Shown here in pieces: positions 1-6,219 of a DNA stretch of 6,270 nucleotides. This DNA comes from an uncultured Lachnospiraceae bacterium. GTDB taxonomy: Bacteria; Bacillota; Clostridia; Lachnospirales; Lachnospiraceae. The notes beneath the pieces were generated by a model. It made no database searches, had not been told where the DNA came from, and saw nothing but the letters and a program-made list of their open reading frames with translations. The translations under genes and the position numbers were made by a program. Positions within the stretch are counted from its first letter, which is position 1. Every line of letters starts with the position of its first letter. The stretch spans positions 1 to 6,270 of the forward strand of contig CAKRNI010000149.1 of the NCBI GenBank assembly GCA_934370915.1. The letters are read 5' to 3'.

Positions 1-780
1 CTGGCTCTTTCCTTTGAGGATAAGGACACGGAAATGCTTTCCCTGGACCGCGATATCATCTGTCACACCATAAACGGAAAACCGGTAAAACCGAAGACAC
101 TGGGACAGAAGCAGTATATCGATCTGATCCGGAAAAAGATGATTGTGTTCGGCGTGGGACCTGCGGGAACCGGAAAAACGTACCTTGGCATGTCCATGGC
201 GATCCAGGCATTTAAAAATGGGGAAGTGGGCAGGATCATTCTGACGCGTCCGGCCATCGAGGCGGGAGAGAAGTTGGGCTTTCTACCGGGAGATCTTCAG
301 AGCAAGATCGATCCGTATCTGCGCCCGCTTTACGACGCCCTGTACCAGATCATGGGCGCGGACAGCTATCTTCACAACTCGGAGAAAGGCCTGATCGAGG
401 TGGCACCGCTCGCCTACATGCGCGGACGTACCCTGGACAACGCCTTTATTATCCTGGATGAGGCCCAGAATACGACCCAGGCCCAGATGAAGATGTTCCT
501 TACAAGGATCGGTTTTGGTTCCAAGGTTATTATCACCGGCGACCAGTCCCAGAAAGACCTGCCTGCGGGTCAGGTATCCGGTCTCGACGTGGCGCTCAAG
601 GTGTTAAAGAATATCGACGATATCGGGATCTGCCGGTTCTCCAATGAGGATGTGGTGAGACATCCGCTTGTTCAGAAGATCGTGAAAGCATATGATGAAT
701 ATGAAGGCCGCGAGAAGCCGGAGAGAGTATCCCGCGCGGAACATGGGAAAAGCGGCCGGGAAGGACGGGAACAGAGATGA
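1..780 (+). CDS. phoH: PhoH family ATPase, 5' end outside window
   Basis: Cytoplasmic P-loop ATPase of the PhoH/YbeZ family, which is linked to RNA metabolism and commonly encoded beside the rRNA-processing factor YbeY. The frame is open from base 1, and the 11 codons before the first ATG at 34 continue the protein. That ATG is therefore internal: family members are around 320 residues, while only 259 codons are visible, so the N-terminal region is missing. Walker A (GPAGTGKT) is encoded at 157-180, followed by the family motif ILTRPA and the stretch GFLPGDLQ. A Walker B-type strand ending ILDEAQNTT is encoded around 442-474, then [21 protein letters not shown] and DVVRHPLV. The last ~25 residues are a charged, low-complexity tail. 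The stop codon overlaps the ybeY start as ATGA. Identification is very secure; the exact biochemical role of PhoH proteins is less settled. Confidence 0.96.
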   Translation: MALSFEDKDTEMLSLDRDIICHTINGKPVKPKTLGQKQYIDLIRKKMIVFGVGPAGTGKTYLGMSMAIQAFKNGEVGRIILTRPAIEAGEKLGFLPGDLQSKIDPYLRPLYDALYQIMGADSYLHNSEKGLIEVAPLAYMRGRTLDNAFIILDEAQNTTQAQMKMFLTRIGFGSKVIITGDQSQKDLPAGQVSGLDVALKVLKNIDDIGICRFSNEDVVRHPLVQKIVKAYDEYEGREKPERVSRAEHGKSGREGREQR

Positions 781-1274
781 CAGTGACAGTGGAGTACGAA
801 GCGGAAGAAAAGCTGGATCTCCCCTATGAGGAGATCATCAAAAATGTGATCGAGGAGTCCCTGGATTATGTGGAGTGCCCGTATGACGCGGAGGTAAATG
901 TTCTCCTGACGGATAATGCAGGGATCCACCAGATCAACCTTGATATGCGCGGGATCGACAACCCGACAGACGTGCTGTCGTTTCCGATGTGCGATTTTGA
1001 GACGCCGGGTGACTTTTCCCATCTGGAAGAGACACCGGAGGAATACTTTGACCCGGACACAGGGGAGTTACTCATGGGGGATATCGTAATTTCCGTGGAT
1101 AAGGTGAAAGAGCAGGCTGAGAAGTACGGCCACTCCCAGACGAGAGAGCTGGCATTCTTAGTTGCGCACAGCATGCTTCATTTATCCGGCTACGACCATA
1201 TGGAGGATGAGGAGCGGATCCAGATGGAGGACATGCAGAGAGAAATTCTGGAACGGAGGGGTTACAGGAGATGA
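777..1274 (+). CDS. ybeY: Endoribonuclease YbeY (rRNA maturation factor)
   Basis: Single-strand-specific metal-dependent endoribonuclease family acting in 16S rRNA 3'-end maturation and ribosome quality control in the cytoplasm. The 165-residue protein has the usual length. The zinc-binding signature [11 protein letters not shown] is at residues 131-141, with H131, H135 and H141 as the expected ligands. The other hallmark blocks are also present: PTDVLSFP at 63-70 and [10 protein letters not shown] at 101-110. An acidic insertion of about 30 residues between them is rich in Glu, Pro and Asp. The start ATG overlaps the phoH stop as ATGA, with GGGA at 767-770 six bases upstream, so translation is probably coupled to phoH. 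The 3' end overlaps the next gene in the same ATGA fashion. The phoH-ybeY adjacency is a classical association and supports both calls. Confidence 0.97.
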   Translation: MTVTVEYEAEEKLDLPYEEIIKNVIEESLDYVECPYDAEVNVLLTDNAGIHQINLDMRGIDNPTDVLSFPMCDFETPGDFSHLEETPEEYFDPDTGELLMGDIVISVDKVKEQAEKYGHSQTRELAFLVAHSMLHLSGYDHMEDEERIQMEDMQREILERRGYRR

Positions 1275-2401
1275 GAAAACGGGGCAGAGCATTTATTATT
1301 GGTATTGGAATCATGATGGCAGCGGCAGCGCTCTCCGGATGCGGAAAGAAAGCGGAGGAAGCAGCCGTGACGACGGAGGCGGAGACAGAGACGCCAGAGG
1401 AGACAAAAACGATCGTCCTTGAGACAGAGCCGACGACGGAGGCGGAGACAGAACCGGAAGGACCGGAGGAACGCAAAGAAGTCGACGGAAAGATCCAGAG
1501 TTACCTGACCGGTGAGATGGTGGACGTTGCGAAGGCCAACAGACGCCCTGTCGCGGTCATGATGAGCAATGATAAGGCATCTCTGCCCCAGTACGGCATC
1601 AACCGGGCAGATGTGGTCTACGAGGCACCGGTGGAAGGCGATATGAACCGCTATATGGCGATCTTTGAGGATTATGACGACATCGAGCGCATCGGTTCCG
1701 TCAGAAGCTGCCGTACCTACTATACATACTTTGCGAGAGAATATGACGCGATCTACGCCCATTACGGACAGAGTACCTTTGCAGTCCCATATCTGAAAAA
1801 TGTGGACAACGTCAACGGTATCGACGGCACCGGCGGAAACGCGTTCTACCGGACAAAGGACAGAAAGGCGCCTCACAATGCCTACACAAGCGGCGCGAAA
1901 TTAAATAAGACCATCGGTCAGCTAGGCTATCGCACTTCCTACAGCGATACCTACAGCGGACACTTCCAGTTCTCAAAAAACGCTTATGTCCCGGCAGAAT
2001 CAGACGCAAAGGACGCGTATAAGTTCTATCCGTCCTATGCGATGAACAATCCGTGGTTTGAGTACAATGAAAGTGACGGAAAATATTACCGGTTCCAGTA
2101 CGGCGGAAAGCACAACGGAGACGGCGGCCAGATTGCTGTCAGGAACGTGATCTTCCAGTACGTGGAGTGGGGACATTACGCCAGCACTGATTATCTCAAC
2201 ATTAACGTTCACAAGGGCGGTGCGGGTTACGTGTTTACAGGCGGAAAGTGTGTCCCTGTGTCCTGGAAAAAGGACGGGGATTTCGGACCGACCCGCTACT
2301 ATGACTCTGAAGGAAAGGAAGTTATGCTTAACAAAGGAAAGACCTGGATCTGCATTGTAGGAGCGGACAGGTACAGTAAAGCTGAGATTTATGGAAAGTA
2401 A
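1271..2401 (+). CDS. DUF3048 (YerB-like) surface lipoprotein
   Basis: Predicted lipoprotein anchored to the outer face of the cytoplasmic membrane; its function is unknown. Residues 1-23 form a basic-then-hydrophobic signal peptide ending in the lipobox LSGC, with Cys24 as the predicted lipidation site. Residues 25-74 are a Glu/Thr/Pro-rich linker containing two copies of TTEAETE. The DUF3048 N-terminal domain follows (about 78-215), with RRPVAVMMSN, ADVVYEAPVEG, RIGSVRSCRTY and DAIYAHYGQS. The C-terminal DUF3048 domain (about 255-372) includes NVIFQYVE, GPTRYYDSEGKEVMLNKGKTWICIV. The length of 376 is a little above B. subtilis YerB as I recall it, mainly because of the linker. GGAGGGG at 1255-1261 sits nine bases before the ATG, which overlaps the ybeY stop as ATGA. 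The family assignment rests on recalled motifs; the link to an envelope role is inferred from location only. Confidence 0.9.
   Translation: MRKRGRAFIIGIGIMMAAAALSGCGKKAEEAAVTTEAETETPEETKTIVLETEPTTEAETEPEGPEERKEVDGKIQSYLTGEMVDVAKANRRPVAVMMSNDKASLPQYGINRADVVYEAPVEGDMNRYMAIFEDYDDIERIGSVRSCRTYYTYFAREYDAIYAHYGQSTFAVPYLKNVDNVNGIDGTGGNAFYRTKDRKAPHNAYTSGAKLNKTIGQLGYRTSYSDTYSGHFQFSKNAYVPAESDAKDAYKFYPSYAMNNPWFEYNESDGKYYRFQYGGKHNGDGGQIAVRNVIFQYVEWGHYASTDYLNINVHKGGAGYVFTGGKCVPVSWKKDGDFGPTRYYDSEGKEVMLNKGKTWICIVGADRYSKAEIYGK
1369..1452 (+). repeat. Exact 21-bp direct repeat in the lipoprotein linker
   Basis: The 21 bases at 1369-1389 recur exactly at 1432-1452, an offset of 63 bp that keeps the frame. Both copies encode TTEAETE in the Glu/Thr-rich linker after the lipidated cysteine (residues 34-40 and 55-61). 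A further GAGACAGAG lies at 1421-1429. This looks like linker expansion by duplication and could vary in length between strains. Confidence 0.8.
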
Positions 2402-4055
2402 CAGACAGAAAAAGAAAAAGGAATCCAATTTCGTCGTTCAGGGAAGTATCCTTGCAGTGGCATCCATCGTCGTGAGGATCATCGGAATCGCTTACCGTAT
2501 TCCGATGATCAACATCATCGGCGATGAGGGGATGGGGTATTATGGAACCGCGTTTAATGTATACAATATTGCGCTGCTTCTCTCATCCTACAGCCTGCCG
2601 CTTGCCGTGTCGAAAATGGTTTCAGCGAGACTTGCGGGAAAGCAGTACCGGAATGCCGCCAGAATCCTTCGCGCGGCGCTCTGCTATGCCACCATCGTGG
2701 GTGCCTTTGCGGCTGCGGTGATCTGGTTCGGTGCTGATTTCTTCGCAAAAGACGTGTTCTTTATGCCCTACGCGTCATTTGCACTGAGGACGTTAGCCCC
2801 GACAGTATGGATCATGGCATATCTCGGCGTGTTCCGCGGATATTTTCAGGGGCAGGGCACAATGGTGCCGACCGCATTCTCCCAGATTTTTGAACAGATC
2901 GTAAACGCCATTGTGAGTGTTGCGGCGGGAAGCTTCCTCTTTAATCAGGCATTAAAGACAGAGGTATTAAAAAATCAGACAGGAGACGGATATTCCAACG
3001 CCTGGGGCGCAGCCGGAGGAACGATCGGTACAGGAGCGGGCGCATTTACAGCATTGATTTTTCTGCTGTTCCTATTCGTGGCTTGTGCGAAGATGAGAAA
3101 GCGTCAGATCAGGAGGGACCAGACAGAGGCTTTGGAAAGCTATGGGGATATCACAAAAGTCCTTTTCTTTACAGTCGTTCCGGTCATCTTAAGCTCTGCG
3201 ATCTACAACCTGAACAGTGTGCTGGATAACGGAATCCTCGCCTACAACTTTAAGGTTCTTGGACAGGGGGATGAGTTTGCCTCCATCTGGGGCGTGTATA
3301 CAGGAAAGTATCACCTGCTGATCAATGTGCCGATGGCGATCTCCAATGCCCTTTCTTCCTCTCTGATCCCGTCTGTTTCACGGGCGGTGGCAGTGGGAGA
3401 TAAGAAGCTTGTGAGAGCGCGTGTGGCCTCCGCGATCCGCTTTGCCTGCATTGTGGCGATTCCGTCTACGGTAGGGCTTACGGTCCTCGCAGGCCCGGTA
3501 AACGACCTGTTATTCTCAGGAGATAATACCCTGGCGATCCGTATGACGATCTACGGTTCTCTGGCAGTCGTATTCTATTCCGTATCCACGGTTACGAACG
3601 CGATCCTTCAGGGAATCGATAAGATGCGTCTCCCGATCTTCCATGCGGTGATCGCTCTGGTGCTTCACCTGATTGCCCTGGAGATCATGGCCCTCGGATT
3701 CCATATGGGAATTTACAGCATGGTATTCGCAAATATTCTGTTCGCGGTATTTATGGTTCTGATGAATGCGAGATCGATCCGGAAGCTTTTGGGATATCGT
3801 CAGGAGATGAAGAAGACGGTAGTGATCCCTGTGATCGCTTCCGCGGTAATGGGAATCTTTGCTTTTGGCGCCTATCAGCTTGCCCATCTTGCAGTGAAGA
3901 GCAATGCTTTATCGACTCTCTTTGCGATGATGATCGCTGTTGTCGTGTATGGTGTGCTTCTTATTAAACTTGGAGCGCTGGACGCATCAGAACTCAAGAC
4001 CATGCCGGGCGGAACGAAACTTCTCCGGGTGTTCAGAAAGCTGCGTCTGATGTAA
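2391..4055 (+). CDS. MOP-superfamily polysaccharide / lipid II flippase-like membrane protein
   Basis: Polytopic membrane protein of the COG2244 polysaccharide-biosynthesis/SpoVB/YtgP group, whose members move undecaprenyl-linked sugars such as lipid II or other glycan precursors across the cytoplasmic membrane. At 554 residues it is close to B. subtilis YtgP (a MurJ-type flippase) and somewhat longer than SpoVB, so either role is possible. About 14 hydrophobic segments can be traced, approximately at 14-34, 58-80, 95-117, 130-150, 165-185, 208-232, 255-275, 310-330, 350-370, 385-405, 415-437, 438-458, 476-496 and 506-527. The N-terminal block NFVVQGSILAVASIVVRIIG, then YRIPMINIIGDEGMGYYG and SSYSLPLAVSKMVSAR, is typical of the clostridial family; R29, R36, D45 and E46 are charges in or next to the first helix. 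The ATG lies 11 nt inside the upstream gene with no good Shine-Dalgarno sequence, suggesting translational coupling. Substrate cannot be read from sequence. Confidence 0.9.
   Translation: MESNRQKKKKESNFVVQGSILAVASIVVRIIGIAYRIPMINIIGDEGMGYYGTAFNVYNIALLLSSYSLPLAVSKMVSARLAGKQYRNAARILRAALCYATIVGAFAAAVIWFGADFFAKDVFFMPYASFALRTLAPTVWIMAYLGVFRGYFQGQGTMVPTAFSQIFEQIVNAIVSVAAGSFLFNQALKTEVLKNQTGDGYSNAWGAAGGTIGTGAGAFTALIFLLFLFVACAKMRKRQIRRDQTEALESYGDITKVLFFTVVPVILSSAIYNLNSVLDNGILAYNFKVLGQGDEFASIWGVYTGKYHLLINVPMAISNALSSSLIPSVSRAVAVGDKKLVRARVASAIRFACIVAIPSTVGLTVLAGPVNDLLFSGDNTLAIRMTIYGSLAVVFYSVSTVTNAILQGIDKMRLPIFHAVIALVLHLIALEIMALGFHMGIYSMVFANILFAVFMVLMNARSIRKLLGYRQEMKKTVVIPVIASAVMGIFAFGAYQLAHLAVKSNALSTLFAMMIAVVVYGVLLIKLGALDASELKTMPGGTKLLRVFRKLRLM
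2477..2521 (+). repeat. Perfect 12-bp inverted repeat with a competing 8-bp hairpin inside the flippase gene
   Basis: GATCATCGGAAT at 2477-2488 is the exact reverse complement of ATTCCGATGATC at 2499-2510, separated by a 10-nt loop. Part of the second arm, CCGATGAT at 2502-2509, is also the exact reverse complement of ATCATCGG at 2514-2521, with a 4-nt loop. The middle segment can therefore pair with only one partner at a time. The element begins 86 nt after the flippase start codon and encodes residues about 29-44 of the first membrane helix. No T tract follows, so it is not a standard terminator. Whether it functions in the mRNA is unknown. Confidence 0.6.
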
Positions 4056-4083
4056 TATAGTACATGCGATCTGGACGGGAACC

Positions 4084-4124
4084 GGGCATGGCGGCGGACT
4101 GCCGCAGCCTGAATAGAATTTTTT
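4084..4124 (+). terminator. Weak hairpin with distant T run after the flippase gene
   Basis: GCGGC at 4091-4095 pairs with GCCGC at 4101-4105 around a 5-nt loop. It can be extended across a small internal loop by GGC at 4085-4087 with GCC at 4107-4109. A run of six Ts follows at 4119-4124, but only after a gap of about nine bases, so this is not a canonical terminator. It is the only candidate for ending the four-gene operon within the 132-bp spacer. Confidence 0.3.
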
Positions 4125-4170
4125 GGATTTAAATGTTTAAAATAGAAAAAGAAAGCAGATACTTACGTTC

Positions 4171-4178
4171 AAAGGAGG
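4171..4178 (+). promoter_or_regulatory. Strong ribosome binding site of the BofC-like gene
   Basis: AAAGGAGG is a near-perfect anti-16S match, with nine bases to the ATG at 4188. It decides the start of this gene against the overlapping frame that opens at 4133, and it is the best such site in the window. Confidence 0.85.
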
Positions 4179-4187
4179 AAGATTCCT

Positions 4188-4595
4188 ATGAAAAAGTATG
4201 TATCCTGCTTTCTTTTCTTTTTCGCCCTGACATCCGCGAGTCTGATCACATTGTTTTTCATGACTGCAGGGGAAAAAGCCCAGAGGGTGGAGGAGGTCCA
4301 GATGCAGGAATCTGTGGAAGAACCGCTATTCGCAGAGGAAACGGAAGAAGAGATCCATGTGGTCCTGAATATGGAACAGGTGGAAAATGAAACGCTGGGG
4401 GATGAAGAGCAATATTTTCTTGTGGCAGAGGAAGGTTACCTGATCGTTTACGACAAAGGACAGGAGACGACGGAGCTTTTTACTCATATGCCTCTGGCAG
4501 AGTTCCCGGCAAAAGAACAGGAACGGCTGATGGACGGGATCTGGTTTCCGACGATGGCTGAAATATTCAGTTATCTGGAGTCTTACAGCAGCTAA
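4188..4595 (+). CDS. Small membrane-anchored protein with BofC C-terminal-like domain
   Basis: Short (135 aa) protein, probably exported and membrane-anchored. Residues 1-27 are KK followed by a long hydrophobic stretch (an uncleaved anchor or signal peptide, with no lipobox Cys at its end). Residues 29-73 form an acidic Glu-rich linker. Residues 74-135 (YFLVAEEGYLIVYDKG, then PLAEFPAKEQERLMDGIWF and EIFSYLESYSS) resemble the C-terminal domain of BofC, from memory of the pattern YxVxxxxGYxxVY...LP..x..GxxxxxxxELxxFLExY. In Bacillus, BofC works in the intermembrane space of the sporangium, in the SpoIVB/pro-sigma-K checkpoint; whether this short relative does the same is unknown. The other BofC domain is absent. 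The perfect ribosome binding site AAAGGAGG nine bases upstream fixes the start. It sits alone between two spacers and has a likely terminator over its stop codon. Confidence 0.72.
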   Translation: MKKYVSCFLFFFALTSASLITLFFMTAGEKAQRVEEVQMQESVEEPLFAEETEEEIHVVLNMEQVENETLGDEEQYFLVAEEGYLIVYDKGQETTELFTHMPLAEFPAKEQERLMDGIWFPTMAEIFSYLESYSS

Positions 4596-4631
4596 AATCC
4601 GGTTAAGAACATCGATTTGATCTGCTTTTTT
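4587..4631 (+). terminator. Likely Rho-independent terminator overlapping the stop of the BofC-like gene
   Basis: AGCAG at 4587-4591 pairs with CTGCT at 4622-4626, and AAATC at 4595-4599 pairs with GATTT at 4614-4618. Between these two helices lie one T-A pair and two mismatches; the loop is 14 nt. The stem runs directly into six Ts (4626-4631). The stop codon TAA (4593-4595) is inside the stem. The inner part is AT-rich and the loop is long, so strength is uncertain, but position and T tract fit the end of the transcript. Confidence 0.45.
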
Positions 4632-4665
4632 GCCGGAAATGGAAAAGAAGCGGGACAGTTACTAC

Positions 4666-4694
4666 TTGAAATTTTTGCGCCATGTCGATATACT
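4666..4694 (+). promoter_or_regulatory. Sigma-A-type promoter for the flavoprotein operon
   Basis: TTGAAA at 4666-4671 and TATACT at 4689-4694 are separated by exactly 17 nt and together match 10 of 12 consensus positions. The surrounding DNA is AT-rich. A transcription start near 4701 would give an untranslated leader of about 80 nt before the ATG at 4783. The position after a likely terminator supports an independent transcription unit for the two flavoprotein genes. Confidence 0.75.
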
Positions 4695-4782
4695 ATTATA
4701 AAATTGCGTGATACCGGGAAAGAAAAAGGAAAGTCCAAAGACCGGTTCCGCTTCAGAAAAAACCTGAGAACGGGAGAAAAGA

Positions 4783-6219
4783 ATGGCAGAACGTTTAAGA
4801 GGAAAGAAAGGAATTATCATCGGCGGAGGCGCGTCGGGACTGATGGCTGCGATCACAGCAGCAAAAAAGGGTGCGTCTGTGACCGTCTTAGAACACACGG
4901 CACGTCCCGGAAAGAAGATCCTGTCCACAGGAAACGGGAAGTGCAACCTGACGAACCTCTATATGGATCCATCCTGCTACCGGAGTGAACAGAAGGGCTT
5001 TGAGGAGACTGCGATTGAGAAATTCCCTCCATCGGCCGCGGTGTCATTCTTCCGTGAACTTGGAGTTCTTACAATGGACCGGGGCGGCTACGTGTACCCC
5101 ATGTCCGGTCAGGCACAGACCGTTCTGGACGCGCTCCTTCGCGGGGCGGACCGGTCAGGTGTCCGCATCGTCACGGAGTGCAAAATTGAAAAAGCGGAAC
5201 GAAGAAACGACAGATTTGTGGTCGCGACGGATCAGGGGACATTTACCGGAGATTTCCTGATTCTGGCCTGCGGTTCAAAAGCCGCGAAAGGAACGGGTTC
5301 CGATGGGAGCGGGTATGAGCTTGCAAAGCAGTTCGGACACCGGATCGTGAAACCGCTTCCGGCTTTGGTGCAGCTCCGATGCGAGGGAAAACTGCTTCCG
5401 ACGGCAGCGGGTGTCCGGACGGAATGTCTGGTGACGATCCGGACAGAGGACGGAAAGCCAGTCGCAAAGGACCGGGGAGAACTTCAGATCACAGATTACG
5501 GGATCTCCGGGATTCCGGTATTTCAGGTGAGCCGGTATGCGGCAAAGCTTTTGGACCGGAAGAAAAAAACGTTTGCGTCTCTGGATTTTCTCCCGGATCT
5601 GGATGAAACAGAAGTCCGGTCTCTTTTGAAGGAGCAGAAATCCTGTCTTTCGGAAGAATCCGCAGAGACATTTTTGGGTGGTATTTTTAATAAGAAATTA
5701 GCGTCAGTACTCTTAAAGGCAGCGAAGATCCGGCCGGAGAAAACAGCGGGACTTCTCACACGAGAGGAGCTGGATCGCCTGTTTCTTGTGATCCGTGAAT
5801 TTGTGGTTCCGGTGAAGGAGACAAATCCCTTCGCGCAGGCCCAGATCTGTGCCGGAGGTGTTGACACAGCAGAGATCGATCGAGAGACCATGCAGTCGAA
5901 ATGTGTTCCCGGACTTTATATGATCGGAGAGCTTCTGGACGTGGATGGAATCTGCGGCGGGTATAATCTGCAGTGGGCATGGTCCTCCGGATATGCAGCC
6001 GGTTCTCATGCTGCGGCAGGGATCGTCCCGGAATACAGAAAAAATGACCGCGGACAGGTAAAGCCCCTGACATTTTCCGGAGCGGAGGGAAAAAGAAGTC
6101 AGGGAAAACAGGAAAGGAAAAAACATACATATGATCCGGATCAATCAGCTCACACTTCCCGTGGAGCACGGGAAAGAGGCTATAAAGAAAAAAGCGGCAA
6201 AGCTTCTAAAAATCGATGA
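4783..6219 (+). CDS. NAD(P)/FAD-dependent oxidoreductase, HI0933/YhiN (BaiN-RdsA) family, with aberrant C-terminal tail
   Basis: Cytoplasmic flavoprotein of COG2081. The N-terminal Rossmann FAD-binding motif IIIGGGASGL is at 11-20, with E37 ending the second strand (VTVLE). It is followed by the family signature RPGKKILSTGNGKCNLTN at 41-58. Further blocks are YVYPMSGQA at 103-111, LILACGSKA at 159-167, ELQITDYGISGIPVFQVSR at 233-251, ICAGGV at 355-360, and the closing FAD motif GELLDVDGICGGYNLQWAW at 382-400. The family includes BaiN, reported as a bile-acid 3-dehydro-delta-reductase in Clostridium scindens, but the COG2509 neighbour suggests a general housekeeping role, so bile-acid activity should not be assumed. 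Family proteins normally end shortly after residue ~414; here a K/R/G-rich tail of about 60 residues continues 89 nt into the next gene, probably from a one-base change in an A run. GGGAG at 4772-4776, six bases upstream, and the promoter at 4666-4694 support the start. Confidence 0.92.
   Translation: MAERLRGKKGIIIGGGASGLMAAITAAKKGASVTVLEHTARPGKKILSTGNGKCNLTNLYMDPSCYRSEQKGFEETAIEKFPPSAAVSFFRELGVLTMDRGGYVYPMSGQAQTVLDALLRGADRSGVRIVTECKIEKAERRNDRFVVATDQGTFTGDFLILACGSKAAKGTGSDGSGYELAKQFGHRIVKPLPALVQLRCEGKLLPTAAGVRTECLVTIRTEDGKPVAKDRGELQITDYGISGIPVFQVSRYAAKLLDRKKKTFASLDFLPDLDETEVRSLLKEQKSCLSEESAETFLGGIFNKKLASVLLKAAKIRPEKTAGLLTREELDRLFLVIREFVVPVKETNPFAQAQICAGGVDTAEIDRETMQSKCVPGLYMIGELLDVDGICGGYNLQWAWSSGYAAGSHAAAGIVPEYRKNDRGQVKPLTFSGAEGKRSQGKQERKKHTYDPDQSAHTSRGARERGYKEKSGKASKNR
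6110..6117 (+). promoter_or_regulatory. Ribosome binding site of the COG2509 gene
   Basis: AGGAAAGG lies 13 nt before the ATG at 6131, slightly farther than ideal. It is inside the predicted tail-coding region of the upstream flavoprotein, which supports the view that this stretch was originally an intergenic spacer. Confidence 0.55.

Noticed and set aside
34..36. ATG at 34 as the phoH start
   Set aside because: The frame is open back to base 1, no ribosome binding site precedes this ATG, and the family normally has a longer N-terminal region.
1262..1876. 204-codon open frame on the minus strand over the ybeY/lipoprotein region
   Set aside because: It lies antisense to two well-supported genes, has Arg/Cys/His-rich shadow composition and no recognisable domain.
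4110..4143. Possible promoter of the BofC-like gene: TGAATA at 4110-4115 (sigma-G-like -35) or TAAAAT at 4138-4143 (-10-like)
   Set aside because: Neither element has an acceptable partner at the right spacing; the AT-rich tract may hold a promoter, but I cannot place it.
4133..4390. Plus-strand open frame overlapping the BofC-like gene
   Set aside because: There is no ribosome binding site at its start, and the strong AAAGGAGG is placed for the ATG at 4188 instead.
4713..4746. ACCGG/CCGGT inverted repeat in the flavoprotein leader, considered as a riboswitch or operator
   Set aside because: Only five base pairs across a 24-nt purine-rich loop, with no recognisable riboswitch core or terminator.
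4617..4988. Plus-strand open frame starting in the spacer before the flavoprotein
   Set aside because: It has no ribosome binding site, a basic low-complexity product, spans the promoter, and runs out of frame into the flavoprotein gene.
6132..6143. 12-bp palindrome TGATCCGGATCA over the COG2509 start, with its 10-bp core repeated at 6235-6244
   Set aside because: Both copies come from the same Ile-Arg-Ile codons (ATC CGG ATC) and need no operator explanation.
5713..6169. Two overlapping minus-strand open frames opposite the flavoprotein 3' end
   Set aside because: They are shadows of the real coding frame, with no ribosome binding site and no family motifs.
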